This document shows positions 44,506 through 52,909 of a DNA stretch of 64,000 nucleotides, in pieces (the stretch's first letter is position 1; each line of letters starts with the position of its first letter). This DNA is from a virus. The position numbers were made by a program, and so were the translations under genes. The notes under the pieces are model-generated. The model was not told where the DNA came from. It saw only the letters and a list, made by a program, of their open reading frames with translations, and made no database searches. The DNA is taken from positions 1 to 64,000 of the IMG/VR virus record IMGVR_UViG_3300030116_003110; one strand, written 5' to 3'.

Positions 44506-45285
44506 ATGAAAATTATTGCAGGCCCCTGCCAGTTAGAAGAAGATTCCATTGAAGTTGCCAAGTTTTGCAAACGTATTGCAGAAGATTATGGTATGGAATA
44601 TTACTTCAAGGCAAGTTTTGACAAAGCTAACAGAACTTCACTAAATAATAAACGAGGGTTAGGTGTTGAAAAAGCAATGCCTATCTTTGATGAGATTAGA
44701 CGTGAAGTTGGTTGTAAGATTGTGACCGATGTGCACACAACAGGACAGTGTGCTATCATCAAAGAAGTAGTTGATGTACTACAAATCCCCGCTTTTCTGT
44801 GTAGACAAACTGACTTACTATTGGCAGCAAAAGGTACAGGAAAGATTGTTAATGTAAAAAAGGGGCAGTTCCTAGCTCCGTGGGATGTAGCTGGTATTAT
44901 TAGCAAAGTAGGAGATGAGAATGTCTGGATTACTGAACGGGGTACTTCTTTTGGTTACAATACCCTTGTCAATGATTTTACTGGTCTTCAATATATGTCT
45001 GAGAATTTTTCTACTCCCATTATTTTTGATGCCACTCATAGTGTCCAGAAACCCGGTGGCCTCGGTGGTACTTCTGGGGGTAATCGTGACTATGTACCTG
45101 CTCTGGTTCGTGCCGCTGTTGCAACGGGTCATGTAGATGGTATCTTTATGGAAGTGCATCCTGATCCAGATAATGCCCCTTCCGATGGACCTAATAGTCT
45201 TACCTTTGCAATGTATGAAAAAGTGATTAAGCAAATTAGTGATATTCACAAAACTGTAATGCACCTATGGGAGTTTGATAATTGA
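44506..45285 (+). CDS. kdsA: KDO-8-phosphate synthase KdsA
   Basis: Condenses PEP with arabinose 5-phosphate to make the LPS sugar precursor KDO-8-P. Recognisable motifs are IAGPCQLE at the start, FKASFDKANRTS, IVTDVHTTGQC, FLCRQTDLL, ITERGTSFGYN, FDATHSVQKPGG and MEVHPDPDNAPSDGPN. 259 aa, slightly shorter than bacterial KdsA. RBS AAGGAGAT precedes the ATG. kdsB follows after an inserted endonuclease-like gene, giving a split KDO pathway. Confidence 0.95.
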   Translation: MKIIAGPCQLEEDSIEVAKFCKRIAEDYGMEYYFKASFDKANRTSLNNKRGLGVEKAMPIFDEIRREVGCKIVTDVHTTGQCAIIKEVVDVLQIPAFLCRQTDLLLAAKGTGKIVNVKKGQFLAPWDVAGIISKVGDENVWITERGTSFGYNTLVNDFTGLQYMSENFSTPIIFDATHSVQKPGGLGGTSGGNRDYVPALVRAAVATGHVDGIFMEVHPDPDNAPSDGPNSLTFAMYEKVIKQISDIHKTVMHLWEFDN

Positions 45286-46070
45286 ACCATGAAGCATTTT
45301 TATATCTATGGTATGATGCACCAAATAAAAAATATTATTTAGGTAAACACAAAGGATCACCAGATGATGGATATACACATTCATCAACTGTATGGGAATC
45401 TTTCACTAAGAATAACATTCCAAAGGGTGTAAGAAGGCGTATACTCGCATATGGTACTGATGAAGAAATGTCTGATTTAGAAGTAAGACTTCTCACAAAT
45501 AGAAAGAAACGATGTTGGGATAGATATTATAATGTTAAATGGTATACATGGGCAATTGGGAGTATGCCACTAGATAAACATCCAAAATGGAAAGGTGGTA
45601 TCTCATTAAAATTAAATAAAAAAAATTATCAAAAAGACAAGTTAAAAGAATATCAAGATTTTGGAATAAAATTATTGAATGAAGGATATTCTTATGACGA
45701 AATAAAATCAAAATATCCAGCAGTAGCAAATAAATTGCCTTGGTCATCATTGCCTAGAGAAGAAAAAGATAGAAGGAATAAACTGCAAAGAGATAGATAT
45801 AAAAATATAGTAGAATGCTACTGTAGAAAGATTACTTGTGATTCCTGTCTCCAAGCAGGTCATGTTTTATCTAAGGAAGAGAAAAAAAGAAAACGAGCAG
45901 ACTTGGATGCTAAAAGATATGAAAAACTTAAAAATGATCCTGTTTGGGTGGAGAATAAAAGAAGAAGAGAAAGAGAAAAATATGCTAATGACCCGGTGTG
46001 GGCAGAAAAGAGAAAAAGAAAAGAAAGAGAAAGGCAACGAAGAAAAAGAATGGAGAAAAAATGCGATTGA
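45282..46070 (+). CDS. GIY-YIG-like putative homing endonuclease
   Basis: The N-terminus FLYLWYDAPNKKYYLGKHKGSPDDGYTHSS resembles the GIY-YIG-type domain of T4-like homing endonucleases in which the pattern is YxG-x-HKG-x-DDGY. The rest is very basic, with a long Lys/Arg-rich tail suited to DNA binding and two CxxC-like Cys pairs near residue 190. TTG start overlaps the kdsA TGA. Strikingly A+T rich: 9 G+C in the 60 bases 45601-45660. It separates kdsA and kdsB. Confidence 0.65.
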   Translation: MNHEAFLYLWYDAPNKKYYLGKHKGSPDDGYTHSSTVWESFTKNNIPKGVRRRILAYGTDEEMSDLEVRLLTNRKKRCWDRYYNVKWYTWAIGSMPLDKHPKWKGGISLKLNKKNYQKDKLKEYQDFGIKLLNEGYSYDEIKSKYPAVANKLPWSSLPREEKDRRNKLQRDRYKNIVECYCRKITCDSCLQAGHVLSKEEKKRKRADLDAKRYEKLKNDPVWVENKRRREREKYANDPVWAEKRKRKERERQRRKRMEKKCD

Positions 46071-46885
46071 AACCAATTATTATTATTCCTGCACGTTATA
46101 ACTCTAGTCGTTTTCCCGGAAAGATGCTAGAGAAGCTTGGTGGCAAGACTGTACTAGAGCAGACTATTGAAACTGGTAAACGCACTGGCCTTCCTGTCTA
46201 TGTTGCTACAGACAATCGTGAGATTGCTAATCTGTGTATTAAGATTAATCAGGAATATGTTATGACTGATACTGATCACAAGAACGGCACAGAACGTGTA
46301 GCAGAAGCTATGGTCAAACTGATTGATAAGCATGGTCAAGACTTTGCAAGTGACTTTGATTATGTAATTAATCTACAAGGTGACTCGCCACTCATTCCTG
46401 ATTATGTTTTCAAAATGATGATGGAAGAGTATGAGACACTGTTTGTAAATGACATGCCGTTTGATGTTATCACGCCTACCTTCCGCATGCCTATGGAGAC
46501 AGCAGAACGTTTCCTTGACTGCCGTGCTGAAGGTAAGGCTGGCGGTACAACTGTAGTTGCAGACAAAACTGGACGTGCAATTTATTTCTCCAAAGAGATG
46601 ATCCCCTATGGTGCTGATCTTACTAATGTCCGGTCTGCATCCGAAAAGATTCCAATGTACTACCATATTGGAATGTATGCTTACAAACCATCTGCACTCT
46701 TTGAGTATTCACAGATGGAAGAGACTGCACTGGAAAAGACTGAAGGTCTGGAACAGTTGCGTTTTGTAGAGAATGGTTATCATGTTCATTGTATGAAAAT
46801 GAATCCTCTACACTTTGACTTCTGGGAAGTGAACAATCCAGAAGATATTGAGATTGTAGAAAATAGTTTGCATCACGTTAGATAG
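46061..46885 (+). CDS. kdsB: CMP-KDO synthetase KdsB
   Basis: Activates KDO as CMP-KDO. It starts KPIIIIPARYNSSRFPGKML, the CTP-binding loop, then VYVATDNREI, NGTERVAEA, INLQGDSPLI (metal site) and a C-terminal HIGMYAYK...LEKTEGLEQLRF...NNPEDIE block, all typical of KdsB. ATG at 46061 overlaps the endonuclease end; an upstream in-frame start would add a Lys-rich stretch read from the other gene. 274 aa. Confidence 0.93.
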   Translation: MRLKPIIIIPARYNSSRFPGKMLEKLGGKTVLEQTIETGKRTGLPVYVATDNREIANLCIKINQEYVMTDTDHKNGTERVAEAMVKLIDKHGQDFASDFDYVINLQGDSPLIPDYVFKMMMEEYETLFVNDMPFDVITPTFRMPMETAERFLDCRAEGKAGGTTVVADKTGRAIYFSKEMIPYGADLTNVRSASEKIPMYYHIGMYAYKPSALFEYSQMEETALEKTEGLEQLRFVENGYHVHCMKMNPLHFDFWEVNNPEDIEIVENSLHHVR

Positions 46886-46909
46886 GGGGCTTGACTGCCC
46901 CCTTTTTTT
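46885..46909 (+). terminator. Terminator after kdsB with -35 in its loop
   Basis: GGGGGC pairs with GCCCCC around the loop TTGACT, followed by seven T. The first G is the last base of the kdsB stop. Confidence 0.9.
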
Positions 46910-46919
46910 GTGTTAGATT
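46891..46919 (+). promoter_or_regulatory. Sigma-70-type promoter fused with kdsB terminator
   Basis: TTGACT, 17 bases, TAGATT (weaker -10). The -35 box is the hairpin loop, as at 33700. Confidence 0.7.
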
Positions 46920-46947
46920 AGATTTGTAACTATTGGAAATTTATCAA

Positions 46948-47490
46948 ATGAAAACCATGATGAATGAAATCTTTTCTTCTGATTTGATGACTAACTATAT
47001 CAATGAAAAGAACTTTGATCCTTGGGTGGGAACACCCTTTGAGGGGTATCGTCATATGACACCCAAAGCTAAGGGTAACTATGGTGAAGTTTTTGTTGAG
47101 CAGTGGTTCACAAAAAATGGCTCTAAAGTAGAACCTCCCGTTAATGTTGGTCATGATCGCCGGGTTGATGATCACAAAGTTGAGATTAAAATTTCTCTCG
47201 CCAAAACATATAGAAACAAGAGACATATAAATGATGATCACTTTATGATGAATCATGTTTCTCAAAACAAAGATTGGGATCGGTTGGTTTTTGTTGGTGT
47301 GAATAAAAATAAAAAGTCTTATATGAAGTGGATGTCTAAGCAGTCTTTTCGTGAAATCATAGATAAGGGACTGTATTTCTATCATCAGCAAGGCGGTCAA
47401 TCTATTGGAAATGATGACTGGATGTGTTCTGATAAAAAACTAATTGAACTTTTAAACTCTGAATATATGAAAAGTATGGATGAGTGGTGA
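46948..47490 (+). CDS. PD-(D/E)XK-nuclease-like protein
   Basis: A 180-residue protein. KGNYGEVFVEQWF near residue 48, then VGHDRRVDDHKVEIKIS near 68-84 give a Glu helix and a D-x(n)-E-x-K strand, the PD-(D/E)XK nuclease pattern. ATG at 46948 is preferred over an upstream TTG. It may act on host or phage DNA; assignment is by motif only. It is coupled by GTGA to the next gene. Confidence 0.65.
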   Translation: MKTMMNEIFSSDLMTNYINEKNFDPWVGTPFEGYRHMTPKAKGNYGEVFVEQWFTKNGSKVEPPVNVGHDRRVDDHKVEIKISLAKTYRNKRHINDDHFMMNHVSQNKDWDRLVFVGVNKNKKSYMKWMSKQSFREIIDKGLYFYHQQGGQSIGNDDWMCSDKKLIELLNSEYMKSMDEW

Positions 47491-48416
47491 AATATTCTCT
47501 GACCATATTTAAAAATGTATATGATAACAAGACGCATAGACGTATGGACTTTGACACTTGGCAAGGTCTAGAAGACTTACTGTTTGAGTTATCTAAAAAG
47601 AAAGGACAAAAGGGTGGAAGTGATTCTTCTCCTTTGCTTAGCCCTGCTATCTTCAAATCCTCTACGACTCGCTCTAACGATAACGTTTTGGGTTGGGGCA
47701 ACTGGTGTTGTATTGATGTTGATGATTTTGATGGTAGCATTGATACCGTTCTAGAACCACTCAAACAATACTACTATGTCTGTTACTCTACAGCATCATC
47801 TACAGAAGACAAACCAAAGTTTCGTGTAGTCTTTCCTTTGACTGATATGGTTCCAGCATCTCGTATCAAAGAGTTTTGGCACTCTATCAATAATCTTGCC
47901 TTGGATGTTGTAGATGCACAGACCAAAGACTTGTGCCGTATGTACTATGTCCCTGCTCAGTATCCAAATGCCCATAACTTTATCTTCAAGAATGAAGGTG
48001 AACATATCAATCCCTTTGAACTGATGAAGCAGTTCCCTTCTCATGTTGGCAACCGCAAAAAGAAGTTCATTGATACTCTTCCCAAGCCTTTACAGGTAGA
48101 AGTTATTAACTATCGCAAGAATCAGTTAGACAATATTGTTACATGGAAATCTTATCGGGACTGTAAGTTCTTCCCACAAGATATGGGTAAAGAGTATATT
48201 GCTAATGCTGGTGTAGAGAATGGTGGTAACTTTTTCCGTCTCTATCGCATTATGGTGTCTATTGCTGCTAGTGCTATCAAGGCAGAATATCCTATCACGT
48301 CTTTTGAGATTGTAGAGTTGTGTAGAGAACTAGACAACGATTGTGGTAGCATATATAAGTCACGAAACATGGAAGCAGAGGCGGAACACGCCTTGTCTTA
48401 TGCACTGAAAGGTTAA
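47487..48416 (+). CDS. Primase-polymerase (AEP)-like protein
   Basis: A CIDVDDFDG strand near residue 75 gives a D-x-D metal motif, and STASSTEDKPKFRVVFPLTDM about 35 residues later matches the (S/T)-x-S-x-x-x-x-P-x-x-R-hhhPL pattern of archaeo-eukaryotic primase domains in phages and plasmids. The C-terminal half is helical. A GTG start overlaps the previous stop (GTGA); GTG at 47484 is an alternative. 309 aa. It could be a primase or a replication-initiation protein. Function inferred from motifs. Confidence 0.6.
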   Translation: MKYSLTIFKNVYDNKTHRRMDFDTWQGLEDLLFELSKKKGQKGGSDSSPLLSPAIFKSSTTRSNDNVLGWGNWCCIDVDDFDGSIDTVLEPLKQYYYVCYSTASSTEDKPKFRVVFPLTDMVPASRIKEFWHSINNLALDVVDAQTKDLCRMYYVPAQYPNAHNFIFKNEGEHINPFELMKQFPSHVGNRKKKFIDTLPKPLQVEVINYRKNQLDNIVTWKSYRDCKFFPQDMGKEYIANAGVENGGNFFRLYRIMVSIAASAIKAEYPITSFEIVELCRELDNDCGSIYKSRNMEAEAEHALSYALKG

Positions 48417-48418
48417 GC

Positions 48419-49930
48419 ATGAAAATAGTTAGTGTTGGGTCTAGTGGTCATGATGCTAGTTATGCATTTTTTGATACTGACCTAAAAGACCCTATAGAAT
48501 TTGCTTCTGCTACTGAAAGATATAACAGAGAAAAAAAGTCTAAACATTGGCCCAAACAGTGTACAACTGCAATTCTCAATAGAGACTATGATATTATGGT
48601 TTCAAATCAGAGTAAAATGTTTGCACTTAAGTATTGCCCCAATGAAATACTTAACGAGATTTCACATTGGATGGACCACCATGAAGCGCATGTTGCTAGT
48701 GCTTTTTACACTAGACCTTGGGAATCCTATGAAGATACTGTAATAATGGTGATTGATGGTCAAGATGGTCCGAGCGTTAATCAAGGTTATAGTAGATTAA
48801 TTTCAAATAGTATTTGGAAATATGATGGTGAAAAGTTTATAAAAATTCATGAAGATTTTTCTGCACATGGCGGGGTATATAAACTAATATCTGGCACTTG
48901 GCTTGGACTTGGACATAATCAAGAGGGTACTGCTATGGCGTTGCATGCTCTTGGAGAATATAATGAATTATATGCTGAGATGTATGAACATCTCAGACAA
49001 CATCATATCGCTAAAAGAAACGATGTTCTTAGAAATTCTGATAAAAGATTTGTTTTTGATAAAACAGGTTTGAAAACAATTGAAAAATATTTTCCTAAAA
49101 AAGCACTGAGAGCGAAACATAATTTAGATTTAATACTTTCAAAGACTGATCCCAATTGGCAAGCAAATCTTGCTCACACTATGCAAAAAATTATTATGGA
49201 TCATATGGTAGAATATGCCACTCTTGCAAGAAAACATGGTTCTAAACTTTGCTTTGCTGGCGGTGTTGCTCAAAATATTATGGGTAATAGTTTAATTCGT
49301 AATATATTTGACGATATGCATATGCCTTCTGACCCTACAGACGGCGGATTGCCTCTAGGTGCGGGTCTGCATGAGTGGAGTAAGTGCACAGGAAAAAATA
49401 GAATTAATTTGGATAATGCATACCTTGGTTATGATATCAAGCAAAATGTTAATCCTAAGCAAGTAGTAGATTATATTTTAAAACACAAAGTTTGTGGTAT
49501 AGCTAATGGTAAAGCTGAATGGGGACCAAGGGCATTAGGTAATCGTTCTCTTATTGGTGATGTTAGATATGATATTAAAGATACCGTTAACAAAATTAAA
49601 AGAAGACAATATTATAGACCTTTTGGTCCGGTAATCTTGGAAGAAGAATTTGACAAATGGTTTGAAGGACATACTAATGGGTATATGCAGTATGTGTGCA
49701 AACCAAAACATGAACACAAATCTGTTATTCATATAGATGGAACTTCCAGAGTGCAAACTGTTACTTCTAACTCAAAGTCTGTGATTAGACCTATTTTAGA
49801 AGAATATTATGAACGCACTGGTGTCCCAATGCTTTTAAACACTTCCCTAAATATCAAAGGACAACCAATGGTAAATGATGAAAATCATGCCAGAGACTTT
49901 GAAAAAGAATATGGGGTTAAAGTTTTTTAA
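48419..49930 (+). CDS. Carbamoyltransferase (NodU/TobZ family)
   Basis: An O-carbamoyltransferase of 503 aa. The N-terminal Kae1-like domain shows SVGSSGHDASYAFF, the metal-binding HHEAHVASAF near residue 83, and IDGQDGPS; the C-terminal domain contains WGPRALGNRSLIGD, YYRPFGPVI and NTSLNIKGQPMV. The family carbamoylates sugars or related hydroxyls. A+T rich relative to flanking core genes. It is coupled by TAATG to an oxygenase gene. Confidence 0.92.
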   Translation: MKIVSVGSSGHDASYAFFDTDLKDPIEFASATERYNREKKSKHWPKQCTTAILNRDYDIMVSNQSKMFALKYCPNEILNEISHWMDHHEAHVASAFYTRPWESYEDTVIMVIDGQDGPSVNQGYSRLISNSIWKYDGEKFIKIHEDFSAHGGVYKLISGTWLGLGHNQEGTAMALHALGEYNELYAEMYEHLRQHHIAKRNDVLRNSDKRFVFDKTGLKTIEKYFPKKALRAKHNLDLILSKTDPNWQANLAHTMQKIIMDHMVEYATLARKHGSKLCFAGGVAQNIMGNSLIRNIFDDMHMPSDPTDGGLPLGAGLHEWSKCTGKNRINLDNAYLGYDIKQNVNPKQVVDYILKHKVCGIANGKAEWGPRALGNRSLIGDVRYDIKDTVNKIKRRQYYRPFGPVILEEEFDKWFEGHTNGYMQYVCKPKHEHKSVIHIDGTSRVQTVTSNSKSVIRPILEEYYERTGVPMLLNTSLNIKGQPMVNDENHARDFEKEYGVKVF

Positions 49931-50532
49931 TGAAATATGATAGTCCATGGCCACATATGATTGTGGATGATTTTTTAGAAAAAGAAGACATTGATTCACT
50001 TTTAAAAGAAGCAGAAAATATTTTAGAACTTGGTGAAAAGCCAACAGTGCGTCACCGATTACTGTGTCATTGGGATTGTGCAAGTAATACAGTTAAATCA
50101 AAAGTAGATTTGAATGAAGATATTAATTTTCGTGGTGCGTATGTTAGTGAGGTAGAACATTTACCAAAAAAGTATGAACCAAAATTGAAAAAAATATATA
50201 AACAATTCAAAGAAAAATCTCCAAAGCATACATCTGTGTTAATGGAATTAATGATTTGCAATGAAAAATTTCAATATAAAATTCATGATGAAAGTCCATA
50301 TAAACTTTTAAGTACAGTAACTTATATTTCAAAAGATGAAAATAACGGCACGACAATGTACACTTCCGAAGAAGATGAATATTCTAATCCAGAAAAAAAG
50401 GTTGAGTGGTTGCAAAACAGATGCTTTATTTTTTCAGGAGAAAGAGGTAGGACTTGGCATGCCTTTTCTTCTAATGGGAAAAATATCAGGATTACTTTAA
50501 ATTTATTTTTAACAGAAGATAAAAGCATATGA
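49930..50532 (+). CDS. 2OG-Fe(II) oxygenase-like protein
   Basis: A 200-aa protein starting SPWPHMIVDDFLEKEDID, a common start of phage 2OG oxygenases. Candidate ligands are KIHDESPYKLL (HxD type) near residue 117 and TWHAFSSNGKNIRITLN, giving the distal His and the 2OG Arg. It overlaps the genes on both sides (TAATG, ATGA). Probably modifies the same unknown substrate pathway as the carbamoyltransferase; inference from coupling. Confidence 0.72.
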   Translation: MKYDSPWPHMIVDDFLEKEDIDSLLKEAENILELGEKPTVRHRLLCHWDCASNTVKSKVDLNEDINFRGAYVSEVEHLPKKYEPKLKKIYKQFKEKSPKHTSVLMELMICNEKFQYKIHDESPYKLLSTVTYISKDENNGTTMYTSEEDEYSNPEKKVEWLQNRCFIFSGERGRTWHAFSSNGKNIRITLNLFLTEDKSI

Positions 50533-51275
50533 TTAAAATTATTAAAAATGCAATGGATCAAACTGATTTTAATGGATTACTTGATTTTGTGACCGCATTT
50601 GATCAACTACAAAGACTTCAGGAATGGAAAAGCTTTGGTAAATTCTGGCATATGAATCCGAAAGACAGAGAAAAATTTTTTGATGAATCTACCGATTCTC
50701 CAACGTATCTTTCTTTGCACTTCTGTAAAGACCTTACACCACTTTTAATGAAATCTTGTGCATTTTCAAGTCGCAATAATCAAGACAAGTTTTATGATTC
50801 TAGAACTGATGAGAATAGTCATAGACATAGTATTTTTAGACCAGAGGGCGAGACAGGACACTTCTATTACAAAAACACTAAAGACCTACTTCTTACCTTC
50901 AACCCCTTTGTTGAAATAATGTGGGAATGTAAAGGAGAAAGTACTCCTAGAAGTTTTGAAATATCATTTTGTCACCAAAAAGATAATATCAGTTTTGAAT
51001 CATACAATGTAGATTTATCTGATGAACATGAGCAACCTTGGGAAGCATATAATTTTGGTTGGTTGAATACTGAGGAAGTTCCTGTTACTGTAAAAATTGA
51101 ACAGGAAGAAATTACTCTAGAACCTAATACCCTTGTGATTTCAGATAAGATCATTGAACTAGCAACTCCATCTGAAGATTTTGTGTTTAGTATCAAATTT
51201 TATCTGACAAACGGCACAGACAAATTGATTGATCATAATCATGAAGCGTTTGTTATCGTGGAAGATTTTAAATAA
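50529..51275 (+). CDS. Hypothetical protein of carbamoyltransferase cassette (248 aa)
   Basis: It overlaps the oxygenase stop (ATGA). Contains LEPNTLVISDKIIELATPSEDF and RPEGETGHFYYKNTK, with many aromatic and acidic residues suggesting a beta-rich domain in the second half. Not recognised. Position makes it the third member of a coupled modification cassette. Confidence 0.5.
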   Translation: MIKIIKNAMDQTDFNGLLDFVTAFDQLQRLQEWKSFGKFWHMNPKDREKFFDESTDSPTYLSLHFCKDLTPLLMKSCAFSSRNNQDKFYDSRTDENSHRHSIFRPEGETGHFYYKNTKDLLLTFNPFVEIMWECKGESTPRSFEISFCHQKDNISFESYNVDLSDEHEQPWEAYNFGWLNTEEVPVTVKIEQEEITLEPNTLVISDKIIELATPSEDFVFSIKFYLTNGTDKLIDHNHEAFVIVEDFK

Positions 51276-51280
51276 AATTC

Positions 51281-51300
51281 TATACGATAGTTGAAAAAAA
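51281..51300 (+). repeat. Promoter-upstream repeat, copy 1
   Basis: The 20 bases TATACGATAGTTGAAAAAAA recur exactly at 62356-62375, in both cases just upstream of a TTGCAA/TATATT promoter. Confidence 0.8.
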
Positions 51301-51303
51301 GGC

Positions 51304-51332
51304 TTGCAATCTTTCTCCAAAGTGATTATATT
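51304..51332 (+). promoter_or_regulatory. Sigma-70-type promoter for small early genes
   Basis: TTGCAA, 17 bases, TATATT. The -10 and following bases (TATATTAAGTATGTAA) are identical to the promoter at 62390. Confidence 0.75.
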
Positions 51333-51360
51333 AAGTATGTAACAGAGAGAAAGAAACGTT

Positions 51361-51546
51361 ATGCTTAATCGTATCCCCCTCAACGTTAAGTCTTTGCAGA
51401 AGATTGATGCCCACCTTGACCTTGTAGATGAGCTGCTTGTTAAGATGGACCTCCCACGTTCTGTAAAGCACAGTCTGTCCAAGTACACTTATGAAATGTA
51501 TGCTGCACTAGAAGCGGCAGTAGATGAGTACACTCCCTCCAACTAA
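51361..51546 (+). CDS. Small hypothetical protein (61 aa)
   Basis: Helical, no Cys: MLNRIPLNVKSLQKIDAHLD, then LPRSVKHSLSKYTYEMYAAL. It follows the repeated promoter with a GAGAGAAAG-rich leader. Probably an early host-interaction protein; not recognised. Confidence 0.55.
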   Translation: MLNRIPLNVKSLQKIDAHLDLVDELLVKMDLPRSVKHSLSKYTYEMYAALEAAVDEYTPSN

Positions 51547-51558
51547 AGGGTAATAGTT

Positions 51559-51924
51559 ATGAAATATAAAGTTCTTCAAATCCAGCTCACCGATGCTGAA
51601 GTTGATATGGTCAATGAAGGCGTGCAGGTTCGCAAGCATGTACTCAAGACTCACATGTTTGGTAAGAAAGTTGTTTCAAACGCCTCTAAGGCCTTGGAGT
51701 TGGGTTATTACGATCATGTAATGACTGTTGATGCTAACCGCCTTGAAGATGTATATGCCATTGGCAACTTTATGCATGAGCGTGACCTTGATAAAGTTCA
51801 GGTGCATGGCACTTTCTCTTCCGTCTCTGTAGGTGACGTGGTTGTAGATGAAAACGGTTGGGGGTTCGTAGTTGATATGTTCGGATATGAAATGCTCCCT
51901 GAGAAAATTGAAAAGGGAGTATAG
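51559..51924 (+). CDS. Hypothetical protein (121 aa)
   Basis: Opens YKVLQIQLTDAEVDMVNEG and has a beta-type C-terminus (VSVGDVVVDENGWGFVVDMFGYE). RBS AAAGGG lies upstream. Similar small proteins occur in marine T4-like phages. No function can be given. Confidence 0.55.
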   Translation: MKYKVLQIQLTDAEVDMVNEGVQVRKHVLKTHMFGKKVVSNASKALELGYYDHVMTVDANRLEDVYAIGNFMHERDLDKVQVHGTFSSVSVGDVVVDENGWGFVVDMFGYEMLPEKIEKGV

Positions 51925-51926
51925 CA

Positions 51927-52151
51927 ATGATGGAACATCTTGTAAATCGTATCATCCGTGATAACACTTGTGTTATTGAAGGTTCTGTAGATGAACTGCA
52001 TGAGGCATGGCGTTATGTTCGGCAATGGGTTATGGAAGAAGAGTGTAAAGAACGTAAGATTGACCATGCATGGATTCGTCAGTTGAATGATGCAGAACAT
52101 GCTATCAGTGAACGTGTAAAAGAACTGACAGCAGCAGGACGGCAATATTAA
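51927..52151 (+). CDS. Hypothetical protein (74 aa)
   Basis: Two bases after the previous stop. Charged helical protein with YVRQWVMEEECKERKIDHAW. Not recognised; part of the small early operon. Confidence 0.5.
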   Translation: MMEHLVNRIIRDNTCVIEGSVDELHEAWRYVRQWVMEEECKERKIDHAWIRQLNDAEHAISERVKELTAAGRQY

Positions 52152-52181
52152 TTTTTTTTTGAAAAAAGTTCATTTTAGGTC

Positions 52182-52210
52182 TTGACATTTACTCCATTAA
52201 TCACTATATT
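52182..52210 (+). promoter_or_regulatory. Sigma-70-type promoter for second small-gene operon
   Basis: TTGACA, 17 bases, TATATT, followed by a GAGAGAGAAAGG leader like those at 51340 and 62430. Confidence 0.78.
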
Positions 52211-52244
52211 AATAGTGTAAGAGAGAGAAAGGAAAAAGGAGTAA

Positions 52245-52373
52245 ATGAAAAACCTTCTCAAAAAACTAAACCAAGTTGACGAAACTACGCTCATGGCGTT
52301 TGTCGTCATTTCTGCGCCTGCTTCTATGGTAGCCGCAGTTGCTATCATTACTATTCAACTTCTTCTCAAGTAA
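52245..52373 (+). CDS. Very small membrane protein (42 aa)
   Basis: A basic start (MKNLLKKLNQVDE) and one membrane helix (FVVISAPASMVAAVAIITIQ). Strong RBS AAAAGGAG seven bases before the ATG at 52245. First gene after a good promoter, so likely real despite its size. Confidence 0.55.
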   Translation: MKNLLKKLNQVDETTLMAFVVISAPASMVAAVAIITIQLLLK

Positions 52374-52383
52374 CGGAGAAACT

Positions 52384-52668
52384 ATGACTATCGCTAAAAC
52401 CATCCTTGCACAAATCAAAATCGCTGACCCTTGGGCTATGGGCGCATGGGGTGCTAAACAACTTGTCGCTAAAGAAGATGGTCTTCAGTTCAAGACTAGT
52501 GGTATGGTTAAGTGGAAAGGTATTGTTCAAGTCATCTATGATGCTGCCCTTGACCTTTACAACGTTGAATTCGGTCGGATTCGGAAGTATGAATACAAAG
52601 TTGACAAGAAGATTGAAGGCGTTTACGCTGATCAACTTGTAGAACTGATTGACGGCCAAGTGGGGTAA
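52384..52668 (+). CDS. Hypothetical protein (94 aa)
   Basis: ATG at 52384 with ACGGAGA upstream. Contains DPWAMGAWGAKQLVAKEDGLQF and VQVIYDAALDLYNVEF. A soluble protein conserved in my memory among marine T4-like phages but without known role. Confidence 0.55.
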   Translation: MTIAKTILAQIKIADPWAMGAWGAKQLVAKEDGLQFKTSGMVKWKGIVQVIYDAALDLYNVEFGRIRKYEYKVDKKIEGVYADQLVELIDGQVG

Positions 52669-52672
52669 AAAT

Positions 52673-52909
52673 ATGTTTGAAGTAATCTATCGTTTTACCA
52701 ACATCAACGAACAGTTTGAAGATGTTCGGTGTGATGTGTTTGACACCATTGAAGAAGCTCGGGAGTACATTCTAGAGCAGTTTGATGGTTTGATTGAAGG
52801 CACTACCGATGATGAAACTGGTAAAACTATGGTTGAGGAAGAAGGTTGGTACGAAAACTTCATTCTTGACAAATATGAGATTCGTAAGATGGAGGTGACT
52901 CTCAACTAA
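52673..52909 (+). CDS. Hypothetical acidic protein (78 aa)
   Basis: ATG at 52673. Opens MFEVIYRFTNINEQFED and has an acidic helix (TIEEAREYILEQFDGL). Its stop is directly followed by the late promoter of the tmRNA. Unknown function. Confidence 0.55.
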   Translation: MFEVIYRFTNINEQFEDVRCDVFDTIEEAREYILEQFDGLIEGTTDDETGKTMVEEEGWYENFILDKYEIRKMEVTLN

